From Achromobacter aegrifaciens (GTDB taxonomy: Bacteria > Pseudomonadota > Gammaproteobacteria > Burkholderiales > Burkholderiaceae_B): a stretch of DNA of 64,000 bases. The first letter of the stretch is position 1. Each line of letters starts with the position of its first letter. Shown here in pieces: positions 46,987 to 54,573 of this stretch. A program made the translations under genes and the position numbers. The notes beneath the pieces are model-generated. The model was not told the DNA's origin and did not search any database. It saw only the letters and a list, made by a program, of their open reading frames with translations. The DNA lies in NCBI RefSeq assembly GCF_902859735.1, contig NZ_CADIJY010000002.1:806001-870000 (forward strand), given 5' to 3'.

Positions 46987-47940
46987 TCAGGCGGTTACCG
47001 CCACCTCCGGCGCAGGTTCCACCGCGCCTCTGCGTTCCGTGATCAGGCCGTAAGCCTCGGGACGCCGGTGGCGGTCGAAATTGAAAGTCGTGCTCTTGTA
47101 GGACAGGCACAGGTCCAGGTCGCAGCGCGCGATCGCCAGCTCATCGCCCTTGGTCGAGCAGGCGGCAACGATCTCGCCCGACGGCGCGATGATGCAGCTG
47201 CCGCCGATCATCTCGCAGCCCTCTTCCTTGCCGGCCTTGGCCACGCCCACCACCCAGGTGCCGTTCTGATAGGCGCCCGCCTGCATCACCAGATGGTTGT
47301 GGAACATGGACAAGTCGTCATGCTCCGGCGCCGGCGGGTTGTGCACCGGCGTGTTGTAGCCGAGCAGGATCATTTCCGCGCCTTGCAAGCCCATGACCCG
47401 ATAGGTCTCGGACCAGCGACGGTCGTTGCACAAGGCCATGCCCATCACGCCGCCAAAGCCGCGCCAGACATCGAACGATTCGCCGGGCTCGAAATAGTGC
47501 TTCTCCAGATGCTGGAAAGCGCGCCACGGCTCGTGTTCGGCATGCCCGGGCAAATGCACCTTGCGGTACTTGCCGATGATTTCGCCGTTCTGGTTCACCA
47601 GGATAGACGTGTTGAAGCGGCGCTTGACGCCCTGCTCCACCGCCAGCTCCGCATAGCCCAGGTAAAAGCCTATGCCCAGCTTGCGCGCGGTCTCGAACAG
47701 TACCCGGGTCTGCGGACCCGGCATCTCGCTTTCATAGAACGCGTCGATCTCGGCCGGATCTTCCATGTACCAGCGCGGGAAGAAAGTCGTCAGCGCCAGC
47801 TCCGGAAAAACCACCAGTTGGCAACCCATGGCATGGGCCTGGCGCAGATGCGCGAGCAGGCGCTCGACGACGTCGCGACGCGAGTCGCTGCGCTGGATCG
47901 GCCCCAGCTGCGCGGCCGCGACATTGATGATGCGTGACAT
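46987..47940 (-). CDS. N-carbamoyl-D-amino acid hydrolase-like nitrilase-superfamily enzyme
   Basis: A 317-residue carbon-nitrogen hydrolase. The Glu-Lys-Cys triad is Glu47 (FPELALTTFFPRW), Lys127 (GKYRKVHLPGH) and Cys171 (LCNDRRW). These positions nearly match the Agrobacterium D-carbamoylase, as do FNTSILV, FQHLEK and HNPP. That enzyme cleaves N-carbamoyl-D-amino acids to the free amino acid, ammonia and CO2. AGGAG stands before ATG 47940, 18 bp after the previous gene. An L-type carbamoylase is directly upstream, so both stereoisomers could be processed. Confidence 0.88.
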   Translation of the reverse strand: MSRIINVAAAQLGPIQRSDSRRDVVERLLAHLRQAHAMGCQLVVFPELALTTFFPRWYMEDPAEIDAFYESEMPGPQTRVLFETARKLGIGFYLGYAELAVEQGVKRRFNTSILVNQNGEIIGKYRKVHLPGHAEHEPWRAFQHLEKHYFEPGESFDVWRGFGGVMGMALCNDRRWSETYRVMGLQGAEMILLGYNTPVHNPPAPEHDDLSMFHNHLVMQAGAYQNGTWVVGVAKAGKEEGCEMIGGSCIIAPSGEIVAACSTKGDELAIARCDLDLCLSYKSTTFNFDRHRRPEAYGLITERRGAVEPAPEVAVTA

Positions 47941-47958
47941 GTTCAGTCTCCTACGGTT

Positions 47959-49215
47959 TCATTGTTCTGCGAGTTCGAGCATCAGTTCCAGCAACACGCC
48001 GGCTCCCGCCTCGATATCCTGGTCCTGCGTGAATTCAGCGACGTTGTGCGACAGCCCGCCCACGCTGGGCACGAACACCATGCCCGTGGGGCACATGCGC
48101 GCCAGCATCTGGGCATCGTGTCCGGCGCCGCTGGGCAGCCGCCGCACCCGGTGCCCGCGGCTGCGCGCGATGTTCTCGACCCGGCCGACGATGGCCTCGT
48201 CGAACGCCACCGGCGCGAAATCGGCCAGCACCCGATGGCTCAGTTCCACCCCCTCAGCCGCCGCAGCCTGCGCCGCGTACGTCATGCAGCGCGCAATCGC
48301 CTCCTGCAAGGCCGCGCCGTCGGTGTTGCGCAGGTCCAGCGTGAAGGTCGCGCGGTTGGGAATGACGTTGATCAGGTTGGGAAACAGATTCACCTGCCCC
48401 ACGGTCGCCAACTGGCCCGCCCCCAACTCGACGGTCAGATCCCGCGCAAGGCACGCAATGCGCGCCGCCACGATGCCGGCGTCATGGCGCAACCCCATCG
48501 GCGTGGTGCCGGCATGGTTGGACACGCCGCGCACGGTGAACTCGATCCAGTGGATGCCCTGCACGCCCGTCACCGCACCGATGGTGTAGCCCTCGTGCTC
48601 CAGCACCGGTCCCTGTTCCACGTGCAGTTCGACAAAGGCGTGCACCTGGTTATTGCCTACCGGGGCCGTCCCGGCATAGCCGATGCGGGCCAGGTTCTCG
48701 CCCACCGTAGTGCCGTCTATGCCGACCGTGGCCAGCGCATCCTCCAAGGCCAGGTCACCCTGGAACACCAGACTGCCCATCATGTCGGGCGCAAAGCGCG
48801 CGCCTTCCTCGTTGGTGAAGAACGCCACCGCTATCGGTCTTTCAGTGACCACGCCTGCGTCGTTCAAGGCCGCGACCACTTCCAGCCCGGCCAGCACCCC
48901 CAGGTTGCCGTCATAGCGGCCGCCGGTGCGCACCGTGTCGATGTGCGACCCCGTCATCACGGGCGGACCGGCCTTGCGCCCGGCCCGCAGGCCCACCACA
49001 TTGCCGATGCCGTCCACCGTCACGGCCAGGCCCAGTTCGCGCATCCACCGCACCACCAGATCGCGTCCCTGCCGGTCGGCGTCCGTCAGCGCCAGGCGGC
49101 AAACGCCGCCGCCCTCGATGGCGCCGACCTGCGCCAGGTCCGCAATGCGGCGCAACAACCGGGCGCCGTCGACCCGCACGGCCTGCCGGCCTGCCTCAAG
49201 CGCGGCGCCAGTCAT
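47959..49215 (-). CDS. Zn-dependent hydantoinase/carbamoylase-family amidase (L-carbamoylase, AmaB/HyuC-like)
   Basis: A 418-residue M20-type metalloenzyme. Metal ligands are in VMTGSHIDTVRTGGRYDGNLG, the catalytic acid in FFTNEEGARF and further ligands in ELHVEQGPVLE; the dimerisation domain starts near VSNHAGTTPMG, and the final histidine is in SGAGHDAQ. The family includes N-carbamoyl-L-amino acid hydrolase, beta-ureidopropionase and allantoate amidohydrolase; sequence alone cannot separate them. The start overlaps the lyase stop by 4 nt (ATGA), tying it to diaminopropionate breakdown. Confidence 0.88.
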   Translation of the reverse strand: MTGAALEAGRQAVRVDGARLLRRIADLAQVGAIEGGGVCRLALTDADRQGRDLVVRWMRELGLAVTVDGIGNVVGLRAGRKAGPPVMTGSHIDTVRTGGRYDGNLGVLAGLEVVAALNDAGVVTERPIAVAFFTNEEGARFAPDMMGSLVFQGDLALEDALATVGIDGTTVGENLARIGYAGTAPVGNNQVHAFVELHVEQGPVLEHEGYTIGAVTGVQGIHWIEFTVRGVSNHAGTTPMGLRHDAGIVAARIACLARDLTVELGAGQLATVGQVNLFPNLINVIPNRATFTLDLRNTDGAALQEAIARCMTYAAQAAAAEGVELSHRVLADFAPVAFDEAIVGRVENIARSRGHRVRRLPSGAGHDAQMLARMCPTGMVFVPSVGGLSHNVAEFTQDQDIEAGAGVLLELMLELAEQ

Positions 49216-50459
49216 GCCATGGCCTCGGCTTCGACCTCGGCAGCGCTCTTGCCGACGATGCGTTGATACAGTTCCGGGTCGGTCGCCCCTTCGCTGCCGA
49301 ACACCAGCACACGGCTGCCAGCGTCCAGGCCCAGCGCATCGCGTACCGCCGGATCGGCCAGCGCCGCCAGGCAGCCGGTCAGTCCCGCCACGGCCGACTC
49401 GCCGGCGACAATGGGCGCATCGCCATACTTGCCGCTCGCCAACAGACGCACCGTCTCCAGCGCCGCCTCGTCGTCAACCGTCAGGAAAGCCTGCGCGCCG
49501 GGATGCAGCACCTCCCACGCCAGCAGCGATACTTCACCGCAGGCCAGCCCGGCCATCACGGTATCCAGATCGCCGTGCACCGCCACCGGCTTGCCGGCGC
49601 GGGCGCTCTCGTACAGGCAGGCCGCCTTGTCCGGCTCCACCACGATGAAACGCGGACGGCGCTCGCCCAGCTGCTCCCAGAAATGCGCGCACACCGCGGC
49701 CGCCAGCCCGCCCACGCCGCCTTGCAGGAACACGTGCGTCGGCAACTCGCCATCGCCCGCCTCGCGCAGCTGGCGCAGTGCCTCGTCGGCCATCACGGCG
49801 TATCCCTGCATCACGTCCTTGGGCACCTCCATATAGCCGGGATAAGAAGTATCCGAGACCACATAGCGCCCAAGCCGCGCCGCGTCTTGCGCCGCCTGGC
49901 GCACCGAGTCGTCGTAGTTCCCCGGCGTGCGCACGACCTGCGCGCCGTATTGCTCGATCGCCCGCTTGCGCCCTTCGCTGACCGTCGCGTGGATGTAGAT
50001 CACGCACTGGCAACCGAAGCGTTGCGCGCCCCAGGCCACCGACCGGCCGTGGTTACCGTCCGTCGCGCAGGTCACCGTCATGGCCTGCGTCAGCTCCCGG
50101 TAGCGGCCGGACAGCAAGTCGTCCACCGACAGATCGTCGCGCCCCAGCTTGACCGCCAGTTCCCGCAGCAATTGGCGGCTGACGGCATAGGCGCCGCCCA
50201 GGGCCTTGAAGCTGCCCAGCCCGAAGCGGCCGCCCTCGTCCTTGTACCGGATGCCCGCCACGCCTACGGCATGGGCCAGACCCGACAGATCGCGCAACGG
50301 CGTAGGTTGATAGCCCGGCCAGCGCCGGATCTGCGCCTCCGCCTGCGCATAGGCCTGGCCGCCCAGCACCTCCAGCTGCCGTTGGCCGTAAGGCGCGGCG
50401 GGTTCGAAGGCCGGATTGGGCGCGTACTGCAGCCGGACGTTCGGAATGGGATGGTTCAA
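49212..50459 (-). CDS. dpaL: Diaminopropionate ammonia-lyase (YgeX/DpaL)
   Basis: A 415-residue fold-type II PLP enzyme converting 2,3-diaminopropionate to pyruvate and two ammonia. The PLP lysine is Lys85 in the diagnostic DEGGRFGLGSFKALGGAYA. ATDGNHGRSVAWGAQ and FLQGGVGGLAAAV (phosphate loop) follow. The start is TTG 50459, supported by AGGAG 7 nt upstream. E. coli YgeX accepts both D and L forms, which fits the D- and L-type carbamoylases encoded next. It is the first enzyme gene behind the RpiR regulator, 19 bp away. Confidence 0.92.
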   Translation of the reverse strand: MNHPIPNVRLQYAPNPAFEPAAPYGQRQLEVLGGQAYAQAEAQIRRWPGYQPTPLRDLSGLAHAVGVAGIRYKDEGGRFGLGSFKALGGAYAVSRQLLRELAVKLGRDDLSVDDLLSGRYRELTQAMTVTCATDGNHGRSVAWGAQRFGCQCVIYIHATVSEGRKRAIEQYGAQVVRTPGNYDDSVRQAAQDAARLGRYVVSDTSYPGYMEVPKDVMQGYAVMADEALRQLREAGDGELPTHVFLQGGVGGLAAAVCAHFWEQLGERRPRFIVVEPDKAACLYESARAGKPVAVHGDLDTVMAGLACGEVSLLAWEVLHPGAQAFLTVDDEAALETVRLLASGKYGDAPIVAGESAVAGLTGCLAALADPAVRDALGLDAGSRVLVFGSEGATDPELYQRIVGKSAAEVEAEAMA

Positions 50460-50478
50460 GTCAGTCTCCTCTTGGAAA

Positions 50479-51327
50479 TCAGCGATGCAAGTCGCCGTAG
50501 TGTTCGTGCAGGCGTTCTATGTTCTGCAGACGTTCGCGCGCGGCCGCCCCAAGCTTGCGGGCCAGGGCCGAGCACAAATGATTGATGACGCTGGTGGCCG
50601 CGACGTAGGAATCGAACACGGCCGCGCCGCTGTTCACGCATCGCAACACCAGGTCCGAACGCGCGGGCAATTCGGTGGCGGTGGGATCGGTCAGCACCAC
50701 GACCTTCGCGCCCACCCGGTTCGCATGTTCGACAATCGGCTTGAGCAGCGTGACGCGACGCCGGAAATCCATCACCAGCAACACGTCGTCAGGCCCCAGG
50801 TCAGCCAGATCCTCGGCCAGGTTCAAACCCGCGCCCGGCACCAGCGCAACGCCGTCGCGCAGTTGCGTCAGCAAGGCCCAGGCGTACTGCGCCAGCACCC
50901 GTCCATTGCGAAAGCCCGCAATGCAGATACGGCGAGCGCCGGCAAACAGTTCGATGGCCCGCTCCACGTCGCGGCTGTCCAGGCGCTCGAAGGTCTGCGC
51001 CAGGTTCTGCAAATCGGTGGCCAGATGCTCCGCCAGCGCATCCCCCGTCGCGTCCGGCGGACGCACGCCCGCCATCTCGTACAGCGGCGACCCACGGTCG
51101 GCCTCATCGCGCGCCTGCGCCCGCACTTCGTTGAAGTTCTCGTACCCCAGACGCCGGAAAAACCGCCCCGCGGTCGCCTTGGACACGCCCGCCTTCTGCG
51201 CCAGCTCGGCGCCCGAATAGGCCGCGATATTGCCCAGGCACTCCAGGGTCACGCTAGCCAACCGCTGCTCGCTGTCCGTGAAGCTGTCCTGCAGCGCGAG
51301 GATGCGCTCCTGCAACACCGAAGTCAT
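50479..51327 (-). CDS. RpiR/MurR-family regulator of the diaminopropionate-type unit
   Basis: A 282-residue regulator with an N-terminal RpiR helix-turn-helix (YSGAELAQKAGVSKATAGRFFRRLGYENFNEVRAQAR) and a C-terminal SIS sugar-isomerase-like sensor domain (about 110-260; VLLVMDFRRRVTLLKPIVEHANRVGAKVVVLTD). SIS domains usually bind phosphosugars, but regulators of amino acid or purine catabolism also use this fold. Two palindromic boxes lie just upstream (51342-51387), so it is probably autoregulated and controls the five genes downstream. Confidence 0.9.
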   Translation of the reverse strand: MTSVLQERILALQDSFTDSEQRLASVTLECLGNIAAYSGAELAQKAGVSKATAGRFFRRLGYENFNEVRAQARDEADRGSPLYEMAGVRPPDATGDALAEHLATDLQNLAQTFERLDSRDVERAIELFAGARRICIAGFRNGRVLAQYAWALLTQLRDGVALVPGAGLNLAEDLADLGPDDVLLVMDFRRRVTLLKPIVEHANRVGAKVVVLTDPTATELPARSDLVLRCVNSGAAVFDSYVAATSVINHLCSALARKLGAAARERLQNIERLHEHYGDLHR

Positions 51328-51341
51328 GATGATCCCGCCTA

Positions 51342-51387
51342 TGAAACTATGGTTTCAGAAATATATTCTCATGAAACTTTAGTGTCA
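51342..51387. promoter_or_regulatory. Two RpiR operator boxes
   Basis: A perfect palindrome TGAAAC-TATG-GTTTCA (51342-51357) and a second copy with one mismatch, TGAAAC-TTTA-GTGTCA (51372-51387), have centres 30 bp apart (about three helical turns) and lie 15 bp upstream of the RpiR start. The arrangement fits cooperative binding by a dimer or tetramer of the regulator. Confidence 0.7.
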
Positions 51388-51516
51388 ATGCAAAATTTGG
51401 ATCATCGCGCCTGGGGTCAGGACTGCCGCGTGCAGCCCTGCCCCGGCCCAGGTCACAGCGCGCCCGCGCTGGTCTATCATGGCTTTTTTCAGACGTGTTG
51501 TTGTAAGGAGCGTTAC

Positions 51517-51900
51517 ATGATCCGAAAGCTGATCCCTTTCCTGCTGGTCGCCAGCCTGACCGCGTGCGCCAACACCGGCGCCCCGCGCTCATCCAGCTCG
51601 CCGGCGGCCTCCAGCTCCTCCGGCACCTCGTCTTCCGCTGATGCGGGGACCAGCTATGGCGGGTCTTCATACGGCGGGTCGTCCATGGGCGGCGGCAAGA
51701 CCTGCGACGCCGCAGCCCTGCAATCCCAGATCGGCCAGAAAGCGACTGCTTCCGTCATGGAAGACCTGCGTACCCGCAGCGGAAGCGCCACCGCACGCAT
51801 GCTGCGCCCGGGCCAACTGGTCACGATGGAGTACAACGCCACGCGCTTGAATTTGATCGTGGATGACAAGGACGTCATGACTGCGATTCGCTGCGGTTGA
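51517..51900 (+). CDS. Peptidase-inhibitor I78-family lipoprotein
   Basis: A 127-residue lipoprotein: signal peptide with lipobox SLTAC (Cys17), then a serine- and glycine-rich low-complexity linker (about residues 23-60, including repeated SSYGG). The compact I78 inhibitor domain follows from CDAAALQSQIGQ, through MLRPGQLVTMEYNATRLNLIVDD, to the closing CG, with its two cysteines. I78 proteins inhibit serine proteases such as subtilisin-like enzymes. It is tethered to the cell envelope, where it may guard against own or foreign proteases. A good ribosome site (AAGGAG) precedes the ATG. It is divergent from the RpiR gene. Confidence 0.85.
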   Translation: MIRKLIPFLLVASLTACANTGAPRSSSSPAASSSSGTSSSADAGTSYGGSSYGGSSMGGGKTCDAAALQSQIGQKATASVMEDLRTRSGSATARMLRPGQLVTMEYNATRLNLIVDDKDVMTAIRCG

Positions 51901-51963
51901 TCGCAGATCTGGCTGGCGCGAAAGACTAGCGGTGGAGTCCGCAACCCCCGGCAGACCCCGCTC

Positions 51964-52677
51964 CTATCCGCTTGCGCGCAGACTGAAACGAGTCGTGGCC
52001 ATCATCCTGATACGGCTGGACGAATTGACGGATGGGGTGTGCAGCACGCGCATATCCATCAAAAACACATCGCCAGCCCGTCCCGACATCTCGATGATCT
52101 TGGTGTCGGATGCGCTGAGCACAGCTTCGAGACCACCCGGCGTTTTCAACGATCCACGAAGCCTCCCAGCCGCTACACCCGCCACGCGATGAGAACGGGC
52201 CAGCGCCAAAGTCGCGCCCCCGTGCTCAATAACGTCGTCGATCAGATAGAACACCTGGATGCCGGGGACCTCGGCGCCGGATTTCGCAGCCAGGTCAACG
52301 TGCCAGTTCAGGCTGCGCAGAGACCATGGCCCCTGATGAGGCAAAGACAGCAAGGGCTGCGTGCCTTGGCCGGGTTGCGGGGCTCTGCCGGTCAGGCCAG
52401 CGATTGCGTTGCGAATTTCCGCCGTGTTCAGCGTTTCATCCAGATCCGCAATCTTCACCATCGAGGATAGCTTTGCGATCTGCTGAAACGGCGCCAAATT
52501 GTTCAGCGAACTGCCCAGACTTTTTCCGCCGGCCCAGACCTTGAGCCGCGATAGCTCTCGCAGAATGCGCTCCCGAAGCGGCGTAAGACAGCGCTTGGAA
52601 TGTGCGCCGCTCAATCGCAAGTACCCTTCGCTATGGAAGAAGTCGAGCTCTGATTGATTGAGAGTTCTGCCTGTCAT
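51964..52677 (-). CDS. Phytanoyl-CoA dioxygenase (PhyH)-family Fe(II)/2-oxoglutarate oxygenase
   Basis: A 237-residue non-heme iron oxygenase. The iron ligands of the HxD...H facial triad are all present: His126 and Asp128 in LNWHVDLA, His213 in VLHTPSV, with the 2-oxoglutarate arginine in SSRIRMMATTRF. The start TGRTLNQSELDFFHSEGYLRLSG is typical of PhyH proteins, so ATG 52677 is preferred; ATG 52752 would add 25 residues. Such enzymes hydroxylate small molecules or secondary metabolites. No biosynthetic partner is adjacent, so the substrate is unknown. Codon use looks less GC-biased than that of the flanking regions. Confidence 0.78.
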   Translation of the reverse strand: MTGRTLNQSELDFFHSEGYLRLSGAHSKRCLTPLRERILRELSRLKVWAGGKSLGSSLNNLAPFQQIAKLSSMVKIADLDETLNTAEIRNAIAGLTGRAPQPGQGTQPLLSLPHQGPWSLRSLNWHVDLAAKSGAEVPGIQVFYLIDDVIEHGGATLALARSHRVAGVAAGRLRGSLKTPGGLEAVLSASDTKIIEMSGRAGDVFLMDMRVLHTPSVNSSSRIRMMATTRFSLRASG

Positions 52678-52813
52678 GTTCGAGACTTTCGTGGAACGGC
52701 TTCTGTCCAGACGGTCGTAAACGTCATTTCCAAACTCGATTTCGGGAGCCATCGTGGCGACTGACACTGAGCAACGTAAAATGTCAGGTCTCCAGCCTCT
52801 ACTTGCTTTCCTT

Positions 52814-53104
52814 ATGAACCTTGAACGACTACGCCGCGAATTTCCCGACTTCGACATAGCCACCCTGCCGCCCCTGCCCGAAGGGTATTTCGATACGTCG
52901 AGCTACATCGATGCCGCTCCCTCATTCGAGAACGAAGAGCGCAGCCTGAAAGTGTATGTCGACTACGCCAACTACGCCGACCGCGAATCCGGCAGAAGCC
53001 AGCGCTTCTGCGTTTCGCGCTACGACGAGGAAGCTGGCGACTACGAGGACGTCGCCCTGTCGACCAACGATTGGGCCGAAGTCTTGCGCTTTCTGAGCGC
53101 CTGA
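52814..53104 (+). CDS. Small acidic protein of unknown function
   Basis: A 96-residue acidic protein (LRREFPDFDIATLPPLPEGYFDTSSYIDAAPSFEN start; ENEERSLKVYVDYANYADRESG centre). No family is recognised; there is no signal peptide, membrane segment or cysteine-rich motif. ATG 52814 is preferred, since an in-frame GTG at 52754 would overlap the divergent PhyH gene's 5' end. A GC-rich bulged hairpin at about 53116-53158 may end its transcript. It stands next to the repeat-rich accessory segment. Confidence 0.6.
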   Translation: MNLERLRREFPDFDIATLPPLPEGYFDTSSYIDAAPSFENEERSLKVYVDYANYADRESGRSQRFCVSRYDEEAGDYEDVALSTNDWAEVLRFLSA

Positions 53105-53210
53105 ACACTTGCGACGGGGGTGATCGGATTCCACTCCGATTATCGGATGGTCGCCCCCGCGACCTCTTGCGTTGCCGTGGTCTTTCTTGATCAGCTCTTA
53201 GGTAGCGAAC

Positions 53211-53227
53211 TGTAGGCTGACACCTTT
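53211..53227 (+). repeat. Short repeat TGTAGGCTGACACCTTT ahead of the first 233-bp element
   Basis: This 17-mer differs at one base from the right arm of the hairpin at 54505-54564 and, like it, stands shortly before a 233-bp palindromic element (33 bp here, 9 bp there). In the 53105-53627 gap, the remainder outside the element shows no gene. Confidence 0.6.
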
Positions 53228-53260
53228 TCTCGAAGCCCTAACGCTTCAGTTTTGTGAGGC

Positions 53261-53493
53261 AGGGTTCTTGAGTCGCCGGCGCCCGGACTGCGGGATTCCG
53301 ATGCTCGCCCCGGTGGGGCTGCGCTTCGGATCCCTCCGCCCGGACACCGGCTCACGGCATCTGCCCATGAACGGTATCCAAAGCCAATGCATTAGGCGAC
53401 TGCCAGCCGAGGACTCCAGAATCATCCGAAGCGCAGCCCCGCCGGGGCGAGCATCGGAATGACGCAGGGCAGCCTCGGCGGCTAAAGAACCCT
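53261..53493. repeat. 233-bp palindromic MITE-like element, copy 1
   Basis: The element starts AGGGTTCTTGAG and ends CTAAAGAACCCT, forming terminal inverted repeats with a few mismatches. Inside lie two 35-bp arms (53295-53329 and 53426-53460) that are complementary except for one base, so the unit can fold into a very long hairpin. Copy 2 at 54574-54806 has the same length and differs at six positions. No transposase is encoded. Short reading frames through it are a by-product of the palindrome. This looks like a non-autonomous mobile repeat. Confidence 0.8.
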
Positions 53494-53503
53494 GGCTGTA
53501 GGA

Positions 53504-53531
53504 GGCTTCTGGCCGAGAGCCGCCGGATCCG
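53504..53531 (+). repeat. 28-bp right-flank repeat, copy 1
   Basis: The segment starting GGCTTCTGGCCGAGAGCCGC is identical to 54934-54961. Here it directly follows the first palindromic element through GTAGGAG, whereas in the second copy it is separated by a 117-bp insert. Confidence 0.7.
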
Positions 53532-53627
53532 CTGCTGTGCGCCTCTTCTTCATCGGCATATCCATGATCTTTAGTCCTCATGATATGCCTCGCACACTAC
53601 ATCACGGATAGGCCCGGGCGCTTACCA

Positions 53628-54311
53628 TCAACCGCCATAGCATTGCGCGTAAGTAAAGTCGACCAGGCGCTTGTCTGAGGCATCCTGTGGCGTGGACGGC
53701 TCTACTTGGAAATGCCCGAACATATCGTCGTTGCAGATCCTCACGTTCTTGCGCTGCGTACCTTCCTGCAATACGCAGGAGCCGCCAAAACTGTGATTAC
53801 TCCCGGCGACGCCAACCGGTAGGTCAATCAGCCGGCTACAACCGATGATTCGGCCGTTTTGCTTCTGATACGACAACGATTGGTTGAACGATTCAACACG
53901 GGAGTTGGGATCACGAATCGACACTACATTAACGCACTCGCCGCTAACGGTTTGGTTGCCCGGCAGCTTGCAGTCCGAGTACACCTCGCCATTGGCAATA
54001 TGTTCCTCATTACGAGCCAGCATGGCGATGCGGGTTATGTATGTTTGCTGCAGGCAGGCGCTGTCTTGACAAATATCACGAGCGTATTTAATCCAGTTGC
54101 GCTGTTCTTTCGCCAACTCTTTCTTGCCATAGGCATCGGTTGCGGCTAGTGCTGTTTCATAGGCCCCATGCAATTTTCCATCCAGCGCGGATGTCTCGGC
54201 ATCGCTACAGATCAACCTTTCCGTAGCGCTCACGGCCTTGTTGCAATCAAAACTTGCAGCTTGGGAGCCAGTCCATAAAGTTGCAAGGCCCAACGTAAAG
54301 AGAAGCTTCAT
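53628..54311 (-). CDS. LprI-like (DUF1311) secreted protein
   Basis: A 227-residue exported protein: signal peptide MKLLFTLGLATLWTGSQA, then a DUF1311/LprI domain with the usual cysteine and helix pattern (SFDCNKAVSATERLICSDAETSALDGKL and KEQRNWIKYARDICQDSACLQQTYITRIAML). Proteins of this family were linked to lysozyme inhibition (Mycobacterium LprI). A second, unrecognised cysteine-containing half (about residues 110-227) follows. Base composition is clearly lower in GC than the rest of the window and codons such as AAA, ATA and TTG are more frequent, which points to recent acquisition. It is bracketed by two copies of the 233-bp palindromic element. Confidence 0.75.
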   Translation of the reverse strand: MKLLFTLGLATLWTGSQAASFDCNKAVSATERLICSDAETSALDGKLHGAYETALAATDAYGKKELAKEQRNWIKYARDICQDSACLQQTYITRIAMLARNEEHIANGEVYSDCKLPGNQTVSGECVNVVSIRDPNSRVESFNQSLSYQKQNGRIIGCSRLIDLPVGVAGSNHSFGGSCVLQEGTQRKNVRICNDDMFGHFQVEPSTPQDASDKRLVDFTYAQCYGG

Positions 54312-54504
54312 CGCAGGTGCATACAGCATCTTCAGTGCGTAAGCGGGTGGGCGTGTTGAATGCGGCTGGGTCATGATCCTTTCTTCTCAAGTTGTTTGTC
54401 GATGATGTCTTGCGTACAGCACAACACATCTCCCTCGTGACACGCCAAATCAGCTTAACCGAGCTAATGCACATCTCTGGTCTTGCAATCTTGTCGCTGT
54501 TAAA

Positions 54505-54564
54505 AAAGGTGTCAGACTACAATTTTGCAGCATCTGGCTAGCGTATTTGTAGTCTGACACCTTT
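54505..54564. repeat. Perfect 18-bp inverted repeat (hairpin)
   Basis: AAAGGTGTCAGACTACAA (54505-54522) and TTGTAGTCTGACACCTTT (54547-54564) are exact reverse complements around a 24-nt loop. The right arm recurs with one change at 53211-53227. The hairpin ends 9 bp before element copy 2. It could act as a bidirectional terminator or be a small mobile palindrome of the REP/BIME kind; no transposase is nearby. Otherwise the 824-bp gap 54312-55135 holds only repeats. Confidence 0.8.
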
Positions 54565-54573
54565 ATTCAAGGT

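Noticed and set aside
51964-53104. Prophage or insertion sequence
   Set aside because: No integrase, transposase, structural phage gene or tRNA attachment site was found in the accessory patch; only palindromic repeats.
53268-53462. 64-codon reading frame inside the 233-bp element, repeated at 54581-54775
   Set aside because: The frame is present in both copies only because the DNA is nearly identical, it lies in a palindrome, and it has no ribosome site or domain. It is treated as non-coding repeat.
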